Positions 46,475-57,382 of a stretch of 64,000 nucleotides of DNA are shown here, piece by piece (the first letter of the stretch is position 1; each line of letters starts with the position of its first letter). A program made the translations under genes and the position numbers. The stretch covers positions 15,674,593 through 15,738,592 of the forward strand of contig OZ020516.1 of the NCBI GenBank assembly GCA_963971425.1, written 5' to 3'. The DNA comes from Bryoerythrophyllum caledonicum. Lineage: Eukaryota; Streptophyta; Bryopsida; Pottiales; Pottiaceae. The notes under the pieces are model-generated. The model searched no databases and had not been told where the DNA came from. It saw only the letters and a list, made by a program, of their open reading frames with translations.

Positions 46475-46738
46475 CAAACCCGTCACTGCACTCTAAACCA
46501 ACCCCTCATCCATAAAATTCCTAGATCACACCCCCAAATCCACGTGAGACGCACATTATGGTGGCTACTCGGTGCAGTGACGGGTTCACATACGCATCCC
46601 TTGCTGTGCAAGGGATTCATACCCCAAACCCGTCACCGCACCGACAAGCTAACAGCATGTGCGCATTACGCGGATTTGGGGGTGCGATCTAGGAACTTGA
46701 TGGATGAGGGGTTGGTTTAGAGGGCAGTGACGGGTTTG
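46475..46738. repeat. Nested inverted repeat / foldback element upstream of the CCDC25 gene
   Basis: Arms of about 85 bp starting CAAACCCGTCACTGC are inverted copies with a few mismatches. A second, inner pair around GGTGCAGTGACGGGTT and its complement repeats the same core words. The element ends 236 bases before the CCDC25 start codon, so it lies in or next to the promoter. No target duplication is evident. Confidence 0.75.
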
Positions 46739-46974
46739 CGGGCGAGAGAGAACGCCCACGTGAAGATGGAGATGAAGCCGGCCTTTTAATTTACACGTCG
46801 TTGAGTGTTTTCGTTGTTGTTGCAGAGTTGTTTGTGGTGCCATCGCCATGTCCGCTCGGGGCCGCGACCAGGGGAGAGCGCGCACTGCAACCGCGACCGC
46901 CTGCTGCTGCTGACGCTCCGACGCCGCTCCTCTCTCCTTTTGTCCATTCCCTTCCTCCGCCTCTCGCCGTCACC

Positions 46975-48847
46975 ATGGTGTACTACTTCAAGGCGCGCCC
47001 TGAGGTCGGCGACTATGTCATCTACATGGGGCTCGACAAGCACGAGAACGAGGACCTCATCAAATATGGCCTCCCGGAAGATATCTGGTACAACGCGTGC
47101 CTCTCGCTTCTTAAGTTAGGGTTTGGCTGCCGTGCTGGAGGGTTTTTTGAGGTTTTTTCGTCGATTTTTATCTTTGGAATTGCATTTTTTCGTGTCCTGT
47201 TTAGTTATGATTTTGGAGTTTTGATTAACTGGAACGAGCGGGAGGGCGGCAGGATGGTTTTAGAGGTGTGGAATTGAGTTTCTCTGGGTTTGTAGAGGCT
47301 CCGGGGCTAGATTTTGTTATTACCGACTAGGTTGAATTGTCGGGAGGTTTGAACAGGGCTGAATCGTTATGAAGGAGCTTTGGACTTTCTTTCGTGAAAG
47401 CTGGAGGTAGTGGACGTCTCTAGTTGCACCGGTCTGTATGAGATTTTTTGTTTGGAATGCAGTAGGAGTCGGTTTCATGATGAAGTGAAAGTGTGGAATT
47501 GAGGTTTCGAGGGTCTGTAGAGCTTCTGGGGCTAGACTTTATTAACACCGATTGGATAAGGACGAATCGTTATGAAGGAGCTCTGGACTCTCTTTTGTGA
47601 AAACTGTAGATTAGCAGACGTCTTTAGTTGCAGCGTTTTGTATGGTGATGGTTTGGTTGGAATGCTTCATGAGTTGGTTTGATGAGGAGGCGATGATTTT
47701 TTATTGTTTGTAGGGGAGGCTTCTAGGCGTCTTTAATTGAGGCGTGGATAGTGTTTGTTGTTCTGCTGTTGTACATCTTTTAGAAGGAAAAAGTACTTCG
47801 CATTTTTAGGAGTGTAGTGCGGAATTCATGTTAATGGCGAGGAAGATGAAGAGGAAGCGCAGTTCATGTTAATGACGAGAGGATGTGCTGTTGTGACAGG
47901 TTTCATGTCGACAAGCTTTCATCTGCTCATGTGTACCTAAGGATGCACAAGGGCCAGACTGTGGAGATGATCGCTCCTGAGCTTCTTGAGGATTGCGCTC
48001 AGCTTGTGAAGGCTAATTCTATTCAAGGTCTGTGGTTAGCTCACAGTTCGCTAGCTTCTCCACAGTGTGAAGGGCATCGTCCTTGTCAATCTTCTCGCGA
48101 TGGAGCGGATGTAATTAGTTGAGCCTAATCGATACATATATGCGGTATTTTGTGCAGGAAACAAGCTCAACAACTTGGATGTTGTGTACACACCTTGGTA
48201 TAACCTGAGGAAGACTCCAAGCATGGACGTCGGTCAAGTCGGCTTTCACAATTCTAAGCTTGTAAGGGTTTATGCACCTATTTCTTTGTATGAGAGATGG
48301 GCGCTTTGTTTTGTGGCGCATGTAATCGAATTGCGCTTAATGTGATCGAATACTTGCAGGTGCGGACGGTTCGCGTCGAAACACGCAAGAATGAAATTGT
48401 GAATCGTCTGAACAAGACCAAAACTGAACAGACTCCAGATTTGAAGGGTGAGTTTATTTTCGATTCTGAGTTTTCTTGGAGATTTGTACCCTGCTTGGAT
48501 TCTGTGCATTGATGTGCTTGATGGATGTCTCTGATGCAGCTGAAAGAGAAGCCTACAACGCTGCAGAGAGGAACGAACGGAAGCAGCATACTAAAGAGAA
48601 GGTATTACCCTCTTCTCTTGCCAGACAAGTAGAGTATGGTTCATGCAGGTCAGTGCTGATTACTAAGGGTGGACAATGTTAATTTGATGTGCAGAAACGA
48701 CGAGAAGAATTGGAGCGGCTGGAGAAAGAGAGACAGACGGAAATCCGGAGCTACACCAGGCTCATGGTGCAGGAGAAGATGACATCGAACAAGGATATCG
48801 CTGCCAAGGGCAAAACCCTGGCGGAGTTGGAAGAGGATTTTATGTGA
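46975..48847 (+). CDS. CCDC25-like protein (NFACT-R domain), 215 aa, 6 exons
   Basis: Exons 46975-47087, 47900-48027, 48158-48261, 48360-48447, 48540-48601 and 48695-48847 have GT-AG borders and consistent phases; the 648 bases encode 215 residues plus TGA. The product begins [19 protein letters not shown] and continues with [44 protein letters not shown] and [12 protein letters not shown]. These are the hallmarks of the NFACT-R domain of CCDC25. The C-terminal third is a charged coiled coil ([24 protein letters not shown]), ending in EDFM. Human CCDC25 is of similar length. The family is conserved across eukaryotes and NFACT-R domains are linked to RNA or ribosome-associated functions; the plant role is not known to me. 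Confidence 0.93.
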
Positions 48848-49627
48848 CTTATTTTCATCGTTCAATGTAGTTAATACTATTATCATGGTGCAGCCTGTCC
48901 TTTTTCCAATTGCAAATGGCATGTTGTTCTCTTGTTTCATGGATGTGATGCAGTTGGGCACACAAGCGTTTTACCTCTCATTTTCCTCAAGGTCTCACAA
49001 GGCCGAGTTAGACTACTTTAGACAGGTACAAATTCCATATACCCTTTCAAGGTGTGATTCAATCTACTGCCAAAATGCTTTCATAACTTTTTCCATGCGC
49101 TAATCCACCCCTCCTTGCCAAAGTCAATAAGACTAATTCCTCTTGTTTGTAAATCTTTCTTGAATACATCCGTAGGTTTTCTGACTTCAATCAGCGTTGT
49201 TTTTTGTGCAGGATGAATTAGTTACGAAGAGATGTGAACTGTAAGCGTTATATTGCACAATGGGATACGCTAGATGCGTGTGCTCCTAGATTAAGACATT
49301 ATAGTACAATTTTGTCAAGGTAAAGTACTCTTTGTCATTATAGTACTCTTTCAAACAATTTTCTTAGAGATATTCAGCTCCCTAGAACGTTCACCCAAGT
49401 GTACATTGCAGAGACCATGGCGCCAGAATTTTATTGTAATTGCAGACTTGTCCGTTTTGATTCAATGTGCTTACCTGATCGAAAACAGTGGGTTTTTGGA
49501 AGGGCGCAATCATTTACTTCCGGTCAATAGAATTTTATTTATCGGAGTCCATTCTCTTTCACTATTTACAAGTCACAATCAATGGAATAGACTCTAAACC
49601 GTATGAACTTTATCTAGTAGAATAAAG
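48848..49627. other. Intergenic between convergent CCDC25 and GH1 genes
   Basis: No gene is seen. The two genes face each other, so this stretch probably holds both 3' UTRs and polyadenylation signals. Confidence 0.5.
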
Positions 49628-51130
49628 TTAATGAGACGTTTTCTTGAGGATTTGTTGGAACCAGTAAACTGAGCTTTTGGGAAACCTAGCAAGGCCGTTT
49701 TTGTAATCTACATAGTAAATGCCGAATCTAACAGTGTAGCCAACTGCCCATTCAAAGTTGTCCAGGAGAGACCAAGCGAAGTAACCGCGGACATCCGAGC
49801 CATCTTTGATCGCCAGCAGGACGTTTTGCATGTAATCGTGGTAGTAACGAATGCGTTCCGGGTCCTTCAACTGGTCTGCGAGAGGTAAAGAATCGTCTTG
49901 GTTGGCTTCGTCTCTCCCATTTTCAGTAATGTATACGATAGGGTTGTGGTACCTTTCCCGAATCCAACCCAACAGGCTTCGCATTCCACTTGGATATACG
50001 AATAGCCAGCTTGATGGTGTCGCTTCTCCGATTGGCACGCCGTCTTTTGAGTATGCGCTTCTCACTAATGCTCCATCAGAGCTGTTGTATGTTGTGTAGA
50101 ACGAAGAATAGTGGTTGATGCCGACGAAGTCCTGGGAGCCTTTGACGAGCTCAGCTTCTTCTTCTGTGAACGTAGGCAAATTGGAGCCGAGTCTTGCACG
50201 CATCGAACGTGGGTATTCGCCGAAAAAGATCGGGTCCAAATACATCCCCAAATTCTCATCGATGGCTTCTTGCGCAGACAGAACATCCGTCGGAGAATTC
50301 GCATCAAGAGGCAAGAACCAAGCCGAGTCCGTCGTGATGCCGATTTCACCGTCTTGTTTCTGTTTGAATTCCTTCCTGTAGATATCAACCACGTGAGCGT
50401 GCGACAGCAACGCGTGATGGCTGACAAGATACGGCTCCACACTGGAATTTCCGGCGGAGCAGTTGCCGAACGGCGGTGAGCAACGCCCCGGCGCCTTCTC
50501 GCCTGTTTGATAACCCCCTCTCGAGAAACTGTAGATCTCGTTGAACGTGATCCAGTGTTTCACAGCCGGGCCCCACCTCTGGAAGCAGAACCTTGCATAT
50601 CTTGCAAAAGGTTGCACGATCTCGGCACTCAACCACCCACCGATCGAATCCTCCAGCGCTTGCGGCATATCCCAGTGATACAGCGTGACATACGGTTCGA
50701 TGCCGCGCTCCAGAAGCGTCGCGATTAGGTCGTCGTAGTACTGCACGCCCTCCCAGTTCACTTCGCCGACACCTCGCGGGAAGATGCGAGACCATGAGAT
50801 GGAGAACCGGTACGCGTCCATGTTGAGATCCTTCAACAACCAAACGTCTTCCTTGTATCGGTGGTACTGATCCACAGCAACGTCTCCAGTGGAGTTTCCT
50901 TTCACCTTTCCCAGCTCATGTGAAAATGTATCCCAAATGCTTGGGCCTCTTCCGCCTTCATGAGCTGCTCCTTCATATTGATAAGCAGCTGAAGCTGCCC
51001 CGAATACAAAGCCCTTCGGAAAACTCGATCTCTCAACAGAAGGCGCCTCTTCCTCACCAGCGACAAGTCGAGGAGAAAACAAACAAAGCGCAATGAAGAC
51101 CACCATCAGGGCTTTTGGTAGAGATGCCAT
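49628..51130 (-). CDS. Beta-glucosidase, glycoside hydrolase family 1, secreted, 500 aa
   Basis: A single uninterrupted frame encodes a complete GH1 enzyme. Residues 1-25 form a signal peptide with a hydrophobic core. FPKGFVFGAASAAYQYEG and GRGPSIWDTF are the classic N-terminal GH1 signatures. The acid/base Glu is E198 in ITFNE and the nucleophile is E403 in YITENG; FAWSLLDNFEW near the end lines the aglycone site. Several NxS/T sites (such as NCS and NSS at 223-230) suggest glycosylation in the secretory path. GH1 enzymes release glucose from glucosides, cell-wall oligosaccharides or hormone conjugates; the substrate cannot be read from sequence. Flowering-plant GH1 genes usually have many introns, whereas this one has none. 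A TATA-like box lies about 40 bases upstream of the ATG. Confidence 0.95.
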   Translation of the reverse strand: MASLPKALMVVFIALCLFSPRLVAGEEEAPSVERSSFPKGFVFGAASAAYQYEGAAHEGGRGPSIWDTFSHELGKVKGNSTGDVAVDQYHRYKEDVWLLKDLNMDAYRFSISWSRIFPRGVGEVNWEGVQYYDDLIATLLERGIEPYVTLYHWDMPQALEDSIGGWLSAEIVQPFARYARFCFQRWGPAVKHWITFNEIYSFSRGGYQTGEKAPGRCSPPFGNCSAGNSSVEPYLVSHHALLSHAHVVDIYRKEFKQKQDGEIGITTDSAWFLPLDANSPTDVLSAQEAIDENLGMYLDPIFFGEYPRSMRARLGSNLPTFTEEEAELVKGSQDFVGINHYSSFYTTYNSSDGALVRSAYSKDGVPIGEATPSSWLFVYPSGMRSLLGWIRERYHNPIVYITENGRDEANQDDSLPLADQLKDPERIRYYHDYMQNVLLAIKDGSDVRGYFAWSLLDNFEWAVGYTVRFGIYYVDYKNGLARFPKSSVYWFQQILKKTSH

Positions 51131-51170
51131 CCTTAGAAAATAAAATATGTGAAGTTTATGCTCGAAGCCC

Positions 51171-51179
51171 TATTTATAT
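51171..51179 (-). promoter_or_regulatory. TATA-like box of the GH1 gene
   Basis: On the minus strand GATATAAATAGG is about 40 bases upstream of the ATG at 51130. This implies a short leader and supports the chosen start. Confidence 0.6.
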
Positions 51180-51186
51180 CTTGCAA

Positions 51187-51224
51187 TTGCTTTTGCTTTT
51201 GCTTTTGCTTTTGCTTTTACTTTT
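51187..51224. repeat. (TTTTGC)n microsatellite
   Basis: Five to six hexamer copies of TTTTGC lie just upstream of the GH1 TATA-like box. Confidence 0.85.
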
Positions 51225-51317
51225 GAGCCCTTTGAGTTTCTTAGCTTTGCCACTAGTTCTAGTTAATGTTATTATTGTACATCCATTGCTTTTAAGTTAT
51301 TTGTGGTCAAACATCTT

Positions 51318-51651
51318 AAGCTCGTCATTAAAGTAAAATATTCTTAAGCTCTTTGTTAGAGCAAAATATTCTTAAGCACTTCATTGAAGTAAAATATTAT
51401 GAAGCTCTTCATTAAAGCAAAATATTCTCAAGCTCTTCATTAAAGTAAAATATGCTTAAGCTCTTCATGAATGTAAAATATACTTAAGCTCTTTGTTTAA
51501 GTAAAATATTCTTAAGCTCTTCATTAAGGTAAAATATTCTTAAGCTCTTTGTTAAAGTAAAATATTTTCAAGCTCTTCATTAAGGTAAATATTCTTAAGC
51601 TCTTTGTTAAAGTAAAATATTTTCAAGCTCTTCATTAAGGTAAAATATTTT
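51318..51651. repeat. 28-bp minisatellite, about 12 copies
   Basis: The unit begins AAGCTCTTCATTAAAGTAAA and ends ATATTCTT. Copies differ by a few substitutions; one lacks a base. The last five alternate between CTTTGTTAAAG and CTTCATTAAGG variants, showing amplification of a two-unit block. Confidence 0.92.
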
Positions 51652-53187
51652 CCATGGGAACAAGTGCACTTTGAACAATTGCACCTTCTAGATTATAAGG
51701 TTTAGGGCTATTGTGGTTGCCAAGCGGGGGTGACCCACGGCATCAACTGGGCTCAACGCCCTAGTCGAGCAAGACCATGCGCCTCCAGCTTCAGGATGCA
51801 TTTAGAAGAGATTTGTAGGGACCCCAATAAATTATTGTGAGGCGGGGCCCACTTCCATACCGCCACATGGTAGTGCAGGAGTGGTTGCTGCTAATGGAGA
51901 CTAGGTGTACTTCAATTGCACCTTTCCACCATCATGTTTACCATTAATTTCAATTTGTAAGCATTGTCATTTAGTCATTATTTTTTTCACCGTTGTACTT
52001 AGTTCTTCCATACGGGCGGCATAGAGAGTTGGTTTAGGAGACACTAATTGGTGGTGTGGCACATGAGCGAGTAGCCTGATCAAGGACCCTGCATTTTTTA
52101 CCATGACGAGGCTGGCATGAGCCATGGAAGTGCTCTTATAGTGTTTGAAGTTGCTAAATATTGGTGGTAAAAATTGTAGATTCTGGAAGCTATACTACGT
52201 CAATAATTAAAATCCATAAATTAAATCAAACGGCATTGGTTTGACATGCACTACGTTGACTTCACATTGACATAAAATATGTGAAGTAAACATTTATATA
52301 TGATTTTCCAAATCCTTTCTATTTCATTATATACAAAGAAATTCTAAACACAAGTTTATTATGTGATTAACTTGATCAATCATCACATGACAATGATTAT
52401 GGAAATGAAACTTTTTATCATAATCATTTTCCATGTGTAAGAAGCACTACATAATATGTGACATTATACGTGTATATGTGCTGTATTTGAGTGTGTCGCA
52501 TATTTAACAATGTATCCTCAAATATTCAGTGAGTTCTTTACTTCCAAAACATGATCCAAATCATGAAACACGAATGGAAGAATAAAGACTGAGTCCAAGA
52601 AAATGCCACTGCAGAGCACAAAGTGGATGTAGAGTTGCAAGAGAAAGAGAGAGGGAGACGGAACTCATGAAACTTATAATTGCATAGTAGGCCATAATAG
52701 GCCAACTCCTATCAATACTGAATACAAGAAATTAGAGGCACATCTGAGAATAATAGTACATGCAACTTCATCATCTTCCCGAAATAAGTGCCCACCACTG
52801 CGTCCCCTCCTCAAAGCAGCGCCGTAACAAAACGCTCGATAATGTTGTATCATCTCCCTAAAGTCCTAAGAATCCTTGCATTTCTCTAGCAATGCATCAG
52901 CTGATCACCTTGGTTACTTACTGACGCATTTAAGAGAAAAGGAGCAGCAAAAAAAGGACCCACCCATTCGCGGGTGTGTGAGTTCGAATGTTTTCTGCAC
53001 TCGGATGTTAAAATAATCGACCATCTAACAAAATTAGCAGATGAGAGAGCAACTTCCTACAACAGGCACCTATATCATCATCATCATCATCTTCCTTTCA
53101 AGATGGGAGCAGTTCAACCTAAAAAGAATGAGCGACCTCCCACTCATTAACCTAAGCAGCTCAAAAATGATAAACTCGGTAAACTTC
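51652..53187. other. Intergenic, no gene; dispersed repeat copy
   Basis: About 52130-52565 matches about 18430-18910. The part nearest 53187 is probably the 3' UTR of the ZRF1-like gene. An open plus-strand frame at 53041-53808 is the antisense shadow of that gene and is not called. Confidence 0.5.
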
Positions 53188-55185
53188 TCATTCAGCCTTC
53201 TTGGTACTCCTGAAATTCTCTCTCAACTCGGCAAACTTCTTGAAGCACTGGGCTTTGCTCTTACCAGGAACGGCAGCAGCGATTCTCTCCCACCTATTGG
53301 CTGTATCTTTAGGAAAAGCCTTGATAGCTTTCACCAACGCCACTTCCTGCCCCTCCGACCACCCTTCAGCTTCACCGTTGGCAGCTGCTGCACCGTTGCT
53401 CTGAGACTCCTCCGCCGTGCCATTGTCCACCTTCTTCGCACTGCCATTCGCAACCGGAACCGTTTCTTCGCCGTCCTCCCTCGTCGAGAGAGGCGAGTTG
53501 ATCTCTGCCCCTGGCTTCCTCTTCTGCAGGAAAGAATCAAACGCCTTGGACGAGTCTGGTTTCTGCAACAGCACTGTCTTTACGCCTTTAAGAATCTCCT
53601 CCACAGTGCGGTTGGTGCCGATGTAGTTGGCGACCACTTCCCAGCGCTGCGAGGTGCCCTTAGGATACTTGGCCACGGCTTTCCTCAGCAGGTCCACCTC
53701 TTGCTTTGTCCAAGGCCTCTCCTTCTTCTCAGCAACCGGGGTGGCCTTCTTGCCCTTCTCTGCAGTGCCCTTCTTGTTGTTGTTCTCCGCCTGTTTCTCC
53801 GCCTCTGATTTGGTGGGGGTGACGTCTGCTGCGTTGAGAGACGCGCTGGAGTTGACTCGGCTGGGGGTGGAAGCAGCAGCTGAGTCGGAGGAGACGATGG
53901 TTTCCGCTCCGCTGATGACGCTCTTCAGGTAGAGGGTCTGCTCATCAACCTCGACCATCCCCTCCAACTTCTCGCACAAGCCGCGCAAGAGGGCAATCTC
54001 GAGGGTGGTGCAGAAGTTCTCAATGTCATCATCAGAAATTCCACTGTCTTTCTTAGCAACCGCACCGCCAGCCACAGCACGCAACCTGGCTTTCTCCTTC
54101 CGCAAAAGCTTCTTCTCTTTCTCCTTCAGCTTCTTCTGGGCGGACGCTTCTTCCGCGGCTCTCTTCTCTTCCTCCTCTTTTCGCAGTCTTTCCTCCTCGG
54201 CGGCTCGTGCCACTTCCTCCTCCTTGTCCCGCCTCGCCTGGGTCTTGGCCTGCTTCTTCCGCAGCTTCTCGGCCTTCTCCTCCTCCTTCCTGCGCGCAAT
54301 TCTGGGGTCCTTCTTGTACGCGTTCTCCGTCATCAACCTGATGCGAGCGTTCTCCTCCTTCTTGGCCTTCTCCCGCAGCTTCGCGTTCTGCCTCTCCATC
54401 CACCGCTTGTGCTCCCGGCTCTCCGCTTGCTCAAGGTCGAAGTCATCCGCGTGGGGAAACTCTCTCCAGGACTTGAACGTCCACCAGAAGTCATAAAACT
54501 CGTCAACGGCTGCAATGTCAGTGTCGTTGTCGCCAAGCGAGGGAACGGGTTGGATGTTGGACCAGCGCCCATTTCGTGCAAAGACAGGTCCGAACACTTT
54601 GAAGAAGTCCCCGGGCGCACAGTCGCTTGGAATCTCGTCATCAAATTCGTCGATGGAGTCATACGCTCGTCGCTTCACCGGGTCTATAAGAACTTCGTAG
54701 GCTAACTGAATGGCTTTGAAGTGGCGGTCGATCTCCTCCTTCTTGACTTCCTTCTTCTCCTCTGTGTCCTCCAAGAGAAGGAGCGTGGCTTGCTTGTCGG
54801 GATGATGTTTCAGGGCAGCGTCTCGGTAGCTCTTCCTAATCTGATCCTCCGTGGCCAAAAACCTCAGGTGGCTCAGACCAAGAAGAGCATAATGATCCTG
54901 AGTCTCAGGGCCATCTCCTGACTTCTTCTTCCCTTTGAATTGATAAGAATCCACGGAGGGAGACTCAGCGCTCTTGTCTTTCTTGTCTGGAACGGCTTCT
55001 TCTACTTCCTCGGCCTCCTTGTCAACTCCTCTTTGCCGCTTCGCCGCCTCGTGGAAACATATGCCTGCCGGCTCCTGCCCCAGGCGCGGGTGGCACTGAT
55101 TATTCGATGCTACATGCTGTGGCAGCTCCGCTGGAATGTCAGCTGCAAAATAAGTGAGATAAAGCCGGTCCTCTACGCCCGGCAT
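53188..55185 (-). CDS. ZRF1/zuotin-type J-protein (DNAJC2/MPP11 family), 665 aa
   Basis: One frame without introns. A J-domain lies at about residues 95-180 (DHYALLGLSHLRFLATEDQIR; HPD at 128-130). The zuotin homology region follows (FDDEIPSDCAPGDFFKVFGPVF and FYDFWWTFKSWREF), then a long highly charged helix rich in Lys, Glu, Arg and Ala. Two SANT domains end the protein, at about 490-545 (RPWTKQEVDLLRKAV) and about 607-655 (EGWSEGQEVALVKAIKAF). The family pairs with Hsp70 at the ribosome exit tunnel and, through the SANT domains, acts on H2A-ubiquitin chromatin; the Volvox relative GlsA controls asymmetric division. The start at 55185 gives the usual short N-terminal arm. All domains look intact. 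Confidence 0.95.
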   Translation of the reverse strand: MPGVEDRLYLTYFAADIPAELPQHVASNNQCHPRLGQEPAGICFHEAAKRQRGVDKEAEEVEEAVPDKKDKSAESPSVDSYQFKGKKKSGDGPETQDHYALLGLSHLRFLATEDQIRKSYRDAALKHHPDKQATLLLLEDTEEKKEVKKEEIDRHFKAIQLAYEVLIDPVKRRAYDSIDEFDDEIPSDCAPGDFFKVFGPVFARNGRWSNIQPVPSLGDNDTDIAAVDEFYDFWWTFKSWREFPHADDFDLEQAESREHKRWMERQNAKLREKAKKEENARIRLMTENAYKKDPRIARRKEEEKAEKLRKKQAKTQARRDKEEEVARAAEEERLRKEEEEKRAAEEASAQKKLKEKEKKLLRKEKARLRAVAGGAVAKKDSGISDDDIENFCTTLEIALLRGLCEKLEGMVEVDEQTLYLKSVISGAETIVSSDSAAASTPSRVNSSASLNAADVTPTKSEAEKQAENNNKKGTAEKGKKATPVAEKKERPWTKQEVDLLRKAVAKYPKGTSQRWEVVANYIGTNRTVEEILKGVKTVLLQKPDSSKAFDSFLQKRKPGAEINSPLSTREDGEETVPVANGSAKKVDNGTAEESQSNGAAAANGEAEGWSEGQEVALVKAIKAFPKDTANRWERIAAAVPGKSKAQCFKKFAELRENFRSTKKAE

Positions 55186-56345
55186 CTTTACTAAATGTAC
55201 CCTTTCGTGGAAAATATAGCTATGTCAGTCGCCTCTGAGTGCAGCGAACGACACTCCGAGTATCTGCAGGCACAAAGCACCCAACTCCTGTGAGAAAATG
55301 AGTAGAATAACCCTGCATTATGAGACTTTCACAGCAAAACTCACAGGAGGCGGCAACCACAAATATACAAACCACTTTCCTACCCACAAACTTGAGGCGA
55401 AATTCCAAACCCTAAAACAGAGCTATGCGAGCTCGCCACGTCCATCACAACACAGACTCGAGACAAAACAAACCAATGCAAGGCATCGTCCCTGCAACCA
55501 AAATAGCAATTCACCCCCGAAAACGCTCACAGATTGCGCACAAAAACGCGCTTCTATCTACAAACATGACAATCACGATATGTGCAATGGCGACTCACTT
55601 CAACAAGCCAACTATTCCCAAGAAAAAAGAGACAGAAAGGTTTACGACAAGCTTCCAGACGCCACTCCCGCCTTGGGAACACACACAAGCTATCGTCCAC
55701 AAACCCCGAAAGGAAGTCAAAATTCACACCCCGGCACCTCCGACAACACGGTAACGAACTCAGCCCCAAACACAAAAGGCGAGCTCAAACCAACACTGCA
55801 AACCCGTCAAACCCTCAAAACCCTAGCCTCCCTGAAGCCCATTCGCCTTGCAAACCACCACCACTCCAAAACCTAGAAAACGCCCCACACCCACCTCGAA
55901 CCGCCACAAACCCTAGCAATGACAATCCGCCGACTCCACCTCCGCCGCCCAAACCACGCGCAAAACCCTAACCGACAGACAGACAAACACAAAAGACCGC
56001 CCTTACCACGCCGCGAATTCGAGCCGCCCCTTCACCTCCCCTCCCCTCCCAATCCCACGCGCAACTGCCCTACCCCGAACGCAGGAGACCAATCCCTACA
56101 TCCCAAACCCCGAACAATTGCAGACGCCGGCACTCCTCCTACGACCTCATCTCGGCGCCGTTCGCTGCGAGGCTGGCGGGGACGAGCAGGCGAGGCGGCA
56201 CGGGAGTGCGAGTCACGAGTGCGAGGCAGCGGGCGCCAGGCGCGGCCCTTGGAGCCGCATGCGGAGATGGGGAACGGCAGAGGCGCGAGGGCGGCTGCTG
56301 CTGCCAAACCTCTACAGAGAGAGAAAGAGAGAGAGAGAGCCCAAT
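55186..56345 (-). promoter_or_regulatory. Upstream region and probable 5' leader of the ZRF1-like gene
   Basis: This GC-rich stretch holds several mutually overlapping open frames on both strands without any domain, so none is called. On the minus strand a (CT)n tract (complement of 56315-56339) lies near its distal edge, a common feature near plant transcription starts. Part of it may be a 5' UTR intron; no junction is certain. Confidence 0.4.
56315..56339. repeat. (GA)n microsatellite
   Basis: GA repeats interrupted once by an extra A. Confidence 0.85.
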
Positions 56346-56430
56346 AAACCACAGCTAGTTCCTTCCTGTAAACCTCTTGGCGGCGGCGTCTCTCTCCTTC
56401 CTCTCCCAAGCCCATTCCCCTTCCGCTTGC

Positions 56431-56600
56431 TTGGTCGGTCGAACCGTCGTAGGTTGGTCCGACGCTGGTAGGTTGGTCCGAGCCTGGCAGGTTGGTCCGG
56501 GGCTGGTAGGTCGGTCCGAGGGTGGTAGGTTGGTTCGAGGTTGGTAGGTTGGTACGAGGTTGGTAGGTTGGTCCGGGGCTGGTTGGTCCGAGGGTGGAGG
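56431..56600. repeat. ~20-bp minisatellite, about 8 copies
   Basis: The unit is GGTAGGTTGGTCCGAGGCT-like, repeated with substitutions in about 170 bp. Confidence 0.85.
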
Positions 56601-56696
56601 GTAGTTTACTTGTGTCCGAGATATTCCCAGAATGAACCTTTTAGGGTTGGGATGTGCTTCACACACTCGTACTGGAATTGAGGAATGAGTGGATTA

Positions 56697-57382
56697 GCCC
56701 TTGAACGTCAGACGGGAACCGTATGTACAGGGGCGTATTTTACTATGTAGAATACCAAAAAAGTACTACAGTCTAGCAAGACCTGCACCTTCGGATTGAA
56801 AATTCTTCATCTATCATCTTTCACTTGGAGGTCATTTCAGTCAATCTCAACCTTATCATGTTCAAATACGACAATACACATCTAGAATATTGTGGCCACT
56901 AGCGACATGTTTTGATGTTTAAGGGTTAACCCTTAAACGTCAGAAGGTGCCACCGGTGGGCATAGTATTCTACATGTGTATTGTCGTATTCGAACATGGT
57001 AAGGTTGAGATTGACTGAAATGACCTCCAAATGAAAGATGATAGTTGAAGAATTTTCAATCCGAAGGTGTAGGTCTTGCTAGACTTTAGTATTTTTTGGT
57101 ATTCTACATAGTAAAATACGTCCTTGTGTATATGGTTCCCGGCTGATGTTTAAGGGTTAAATCTCAGCTGGGAACCGTATGTATAGGGACATATTTTACT
57201 CTGTAGAATACCAAAAAAGTATTTGAGTCTAGCAAGACTTACACCTTTGGATTGAAAATTATTCATCCAACATCTTTTATTTGGACGTCATTTCAATCAA
57301 TCTGACATTATCATGTTTGAATACGACATTATACGTGTAGAATATTGTGGGCACCAACGGCACCTTCCAACCTTTAAGGGTT
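56697..57382. mobile_element. Three MITE-like copies in alternating orientation
   Basis: Copies of about 231, 231 and 224 bp lie at 56697-56927 (+), 56928-57158 (-) and 57159-57382 (+). They share GGGAACCGTATGTA, GTAGAATACCAAAAAAGTA, TCTAGCAAGAC and GATTGAAAATT. Each is bounded by AACCCTTAAACGTCAG-like ends. The first joint is a perfect 20-bp palindrome around GGGTTAACCC (56918-56937). No ORF is present. Confidence 0.85.

Noticed and set aside
51318-51651. Regular repeat array considered as CRISPR
   Set aside because: It has no unique spacers; it is a head-to-tail 28-bp minisatellite in a eukaryotic genome.
53041-53808. 255-codon plus-strand frame
   Set aside because: It is antisense to the SANT-containing end of the ZRF1-like gene and has no domain of its own.
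55298-56666. Several frames of 100-190 codons
   Set aside because: They overlap each other on both strands in a GC-rich leader region with low-complexity products; they are best explained by composition.
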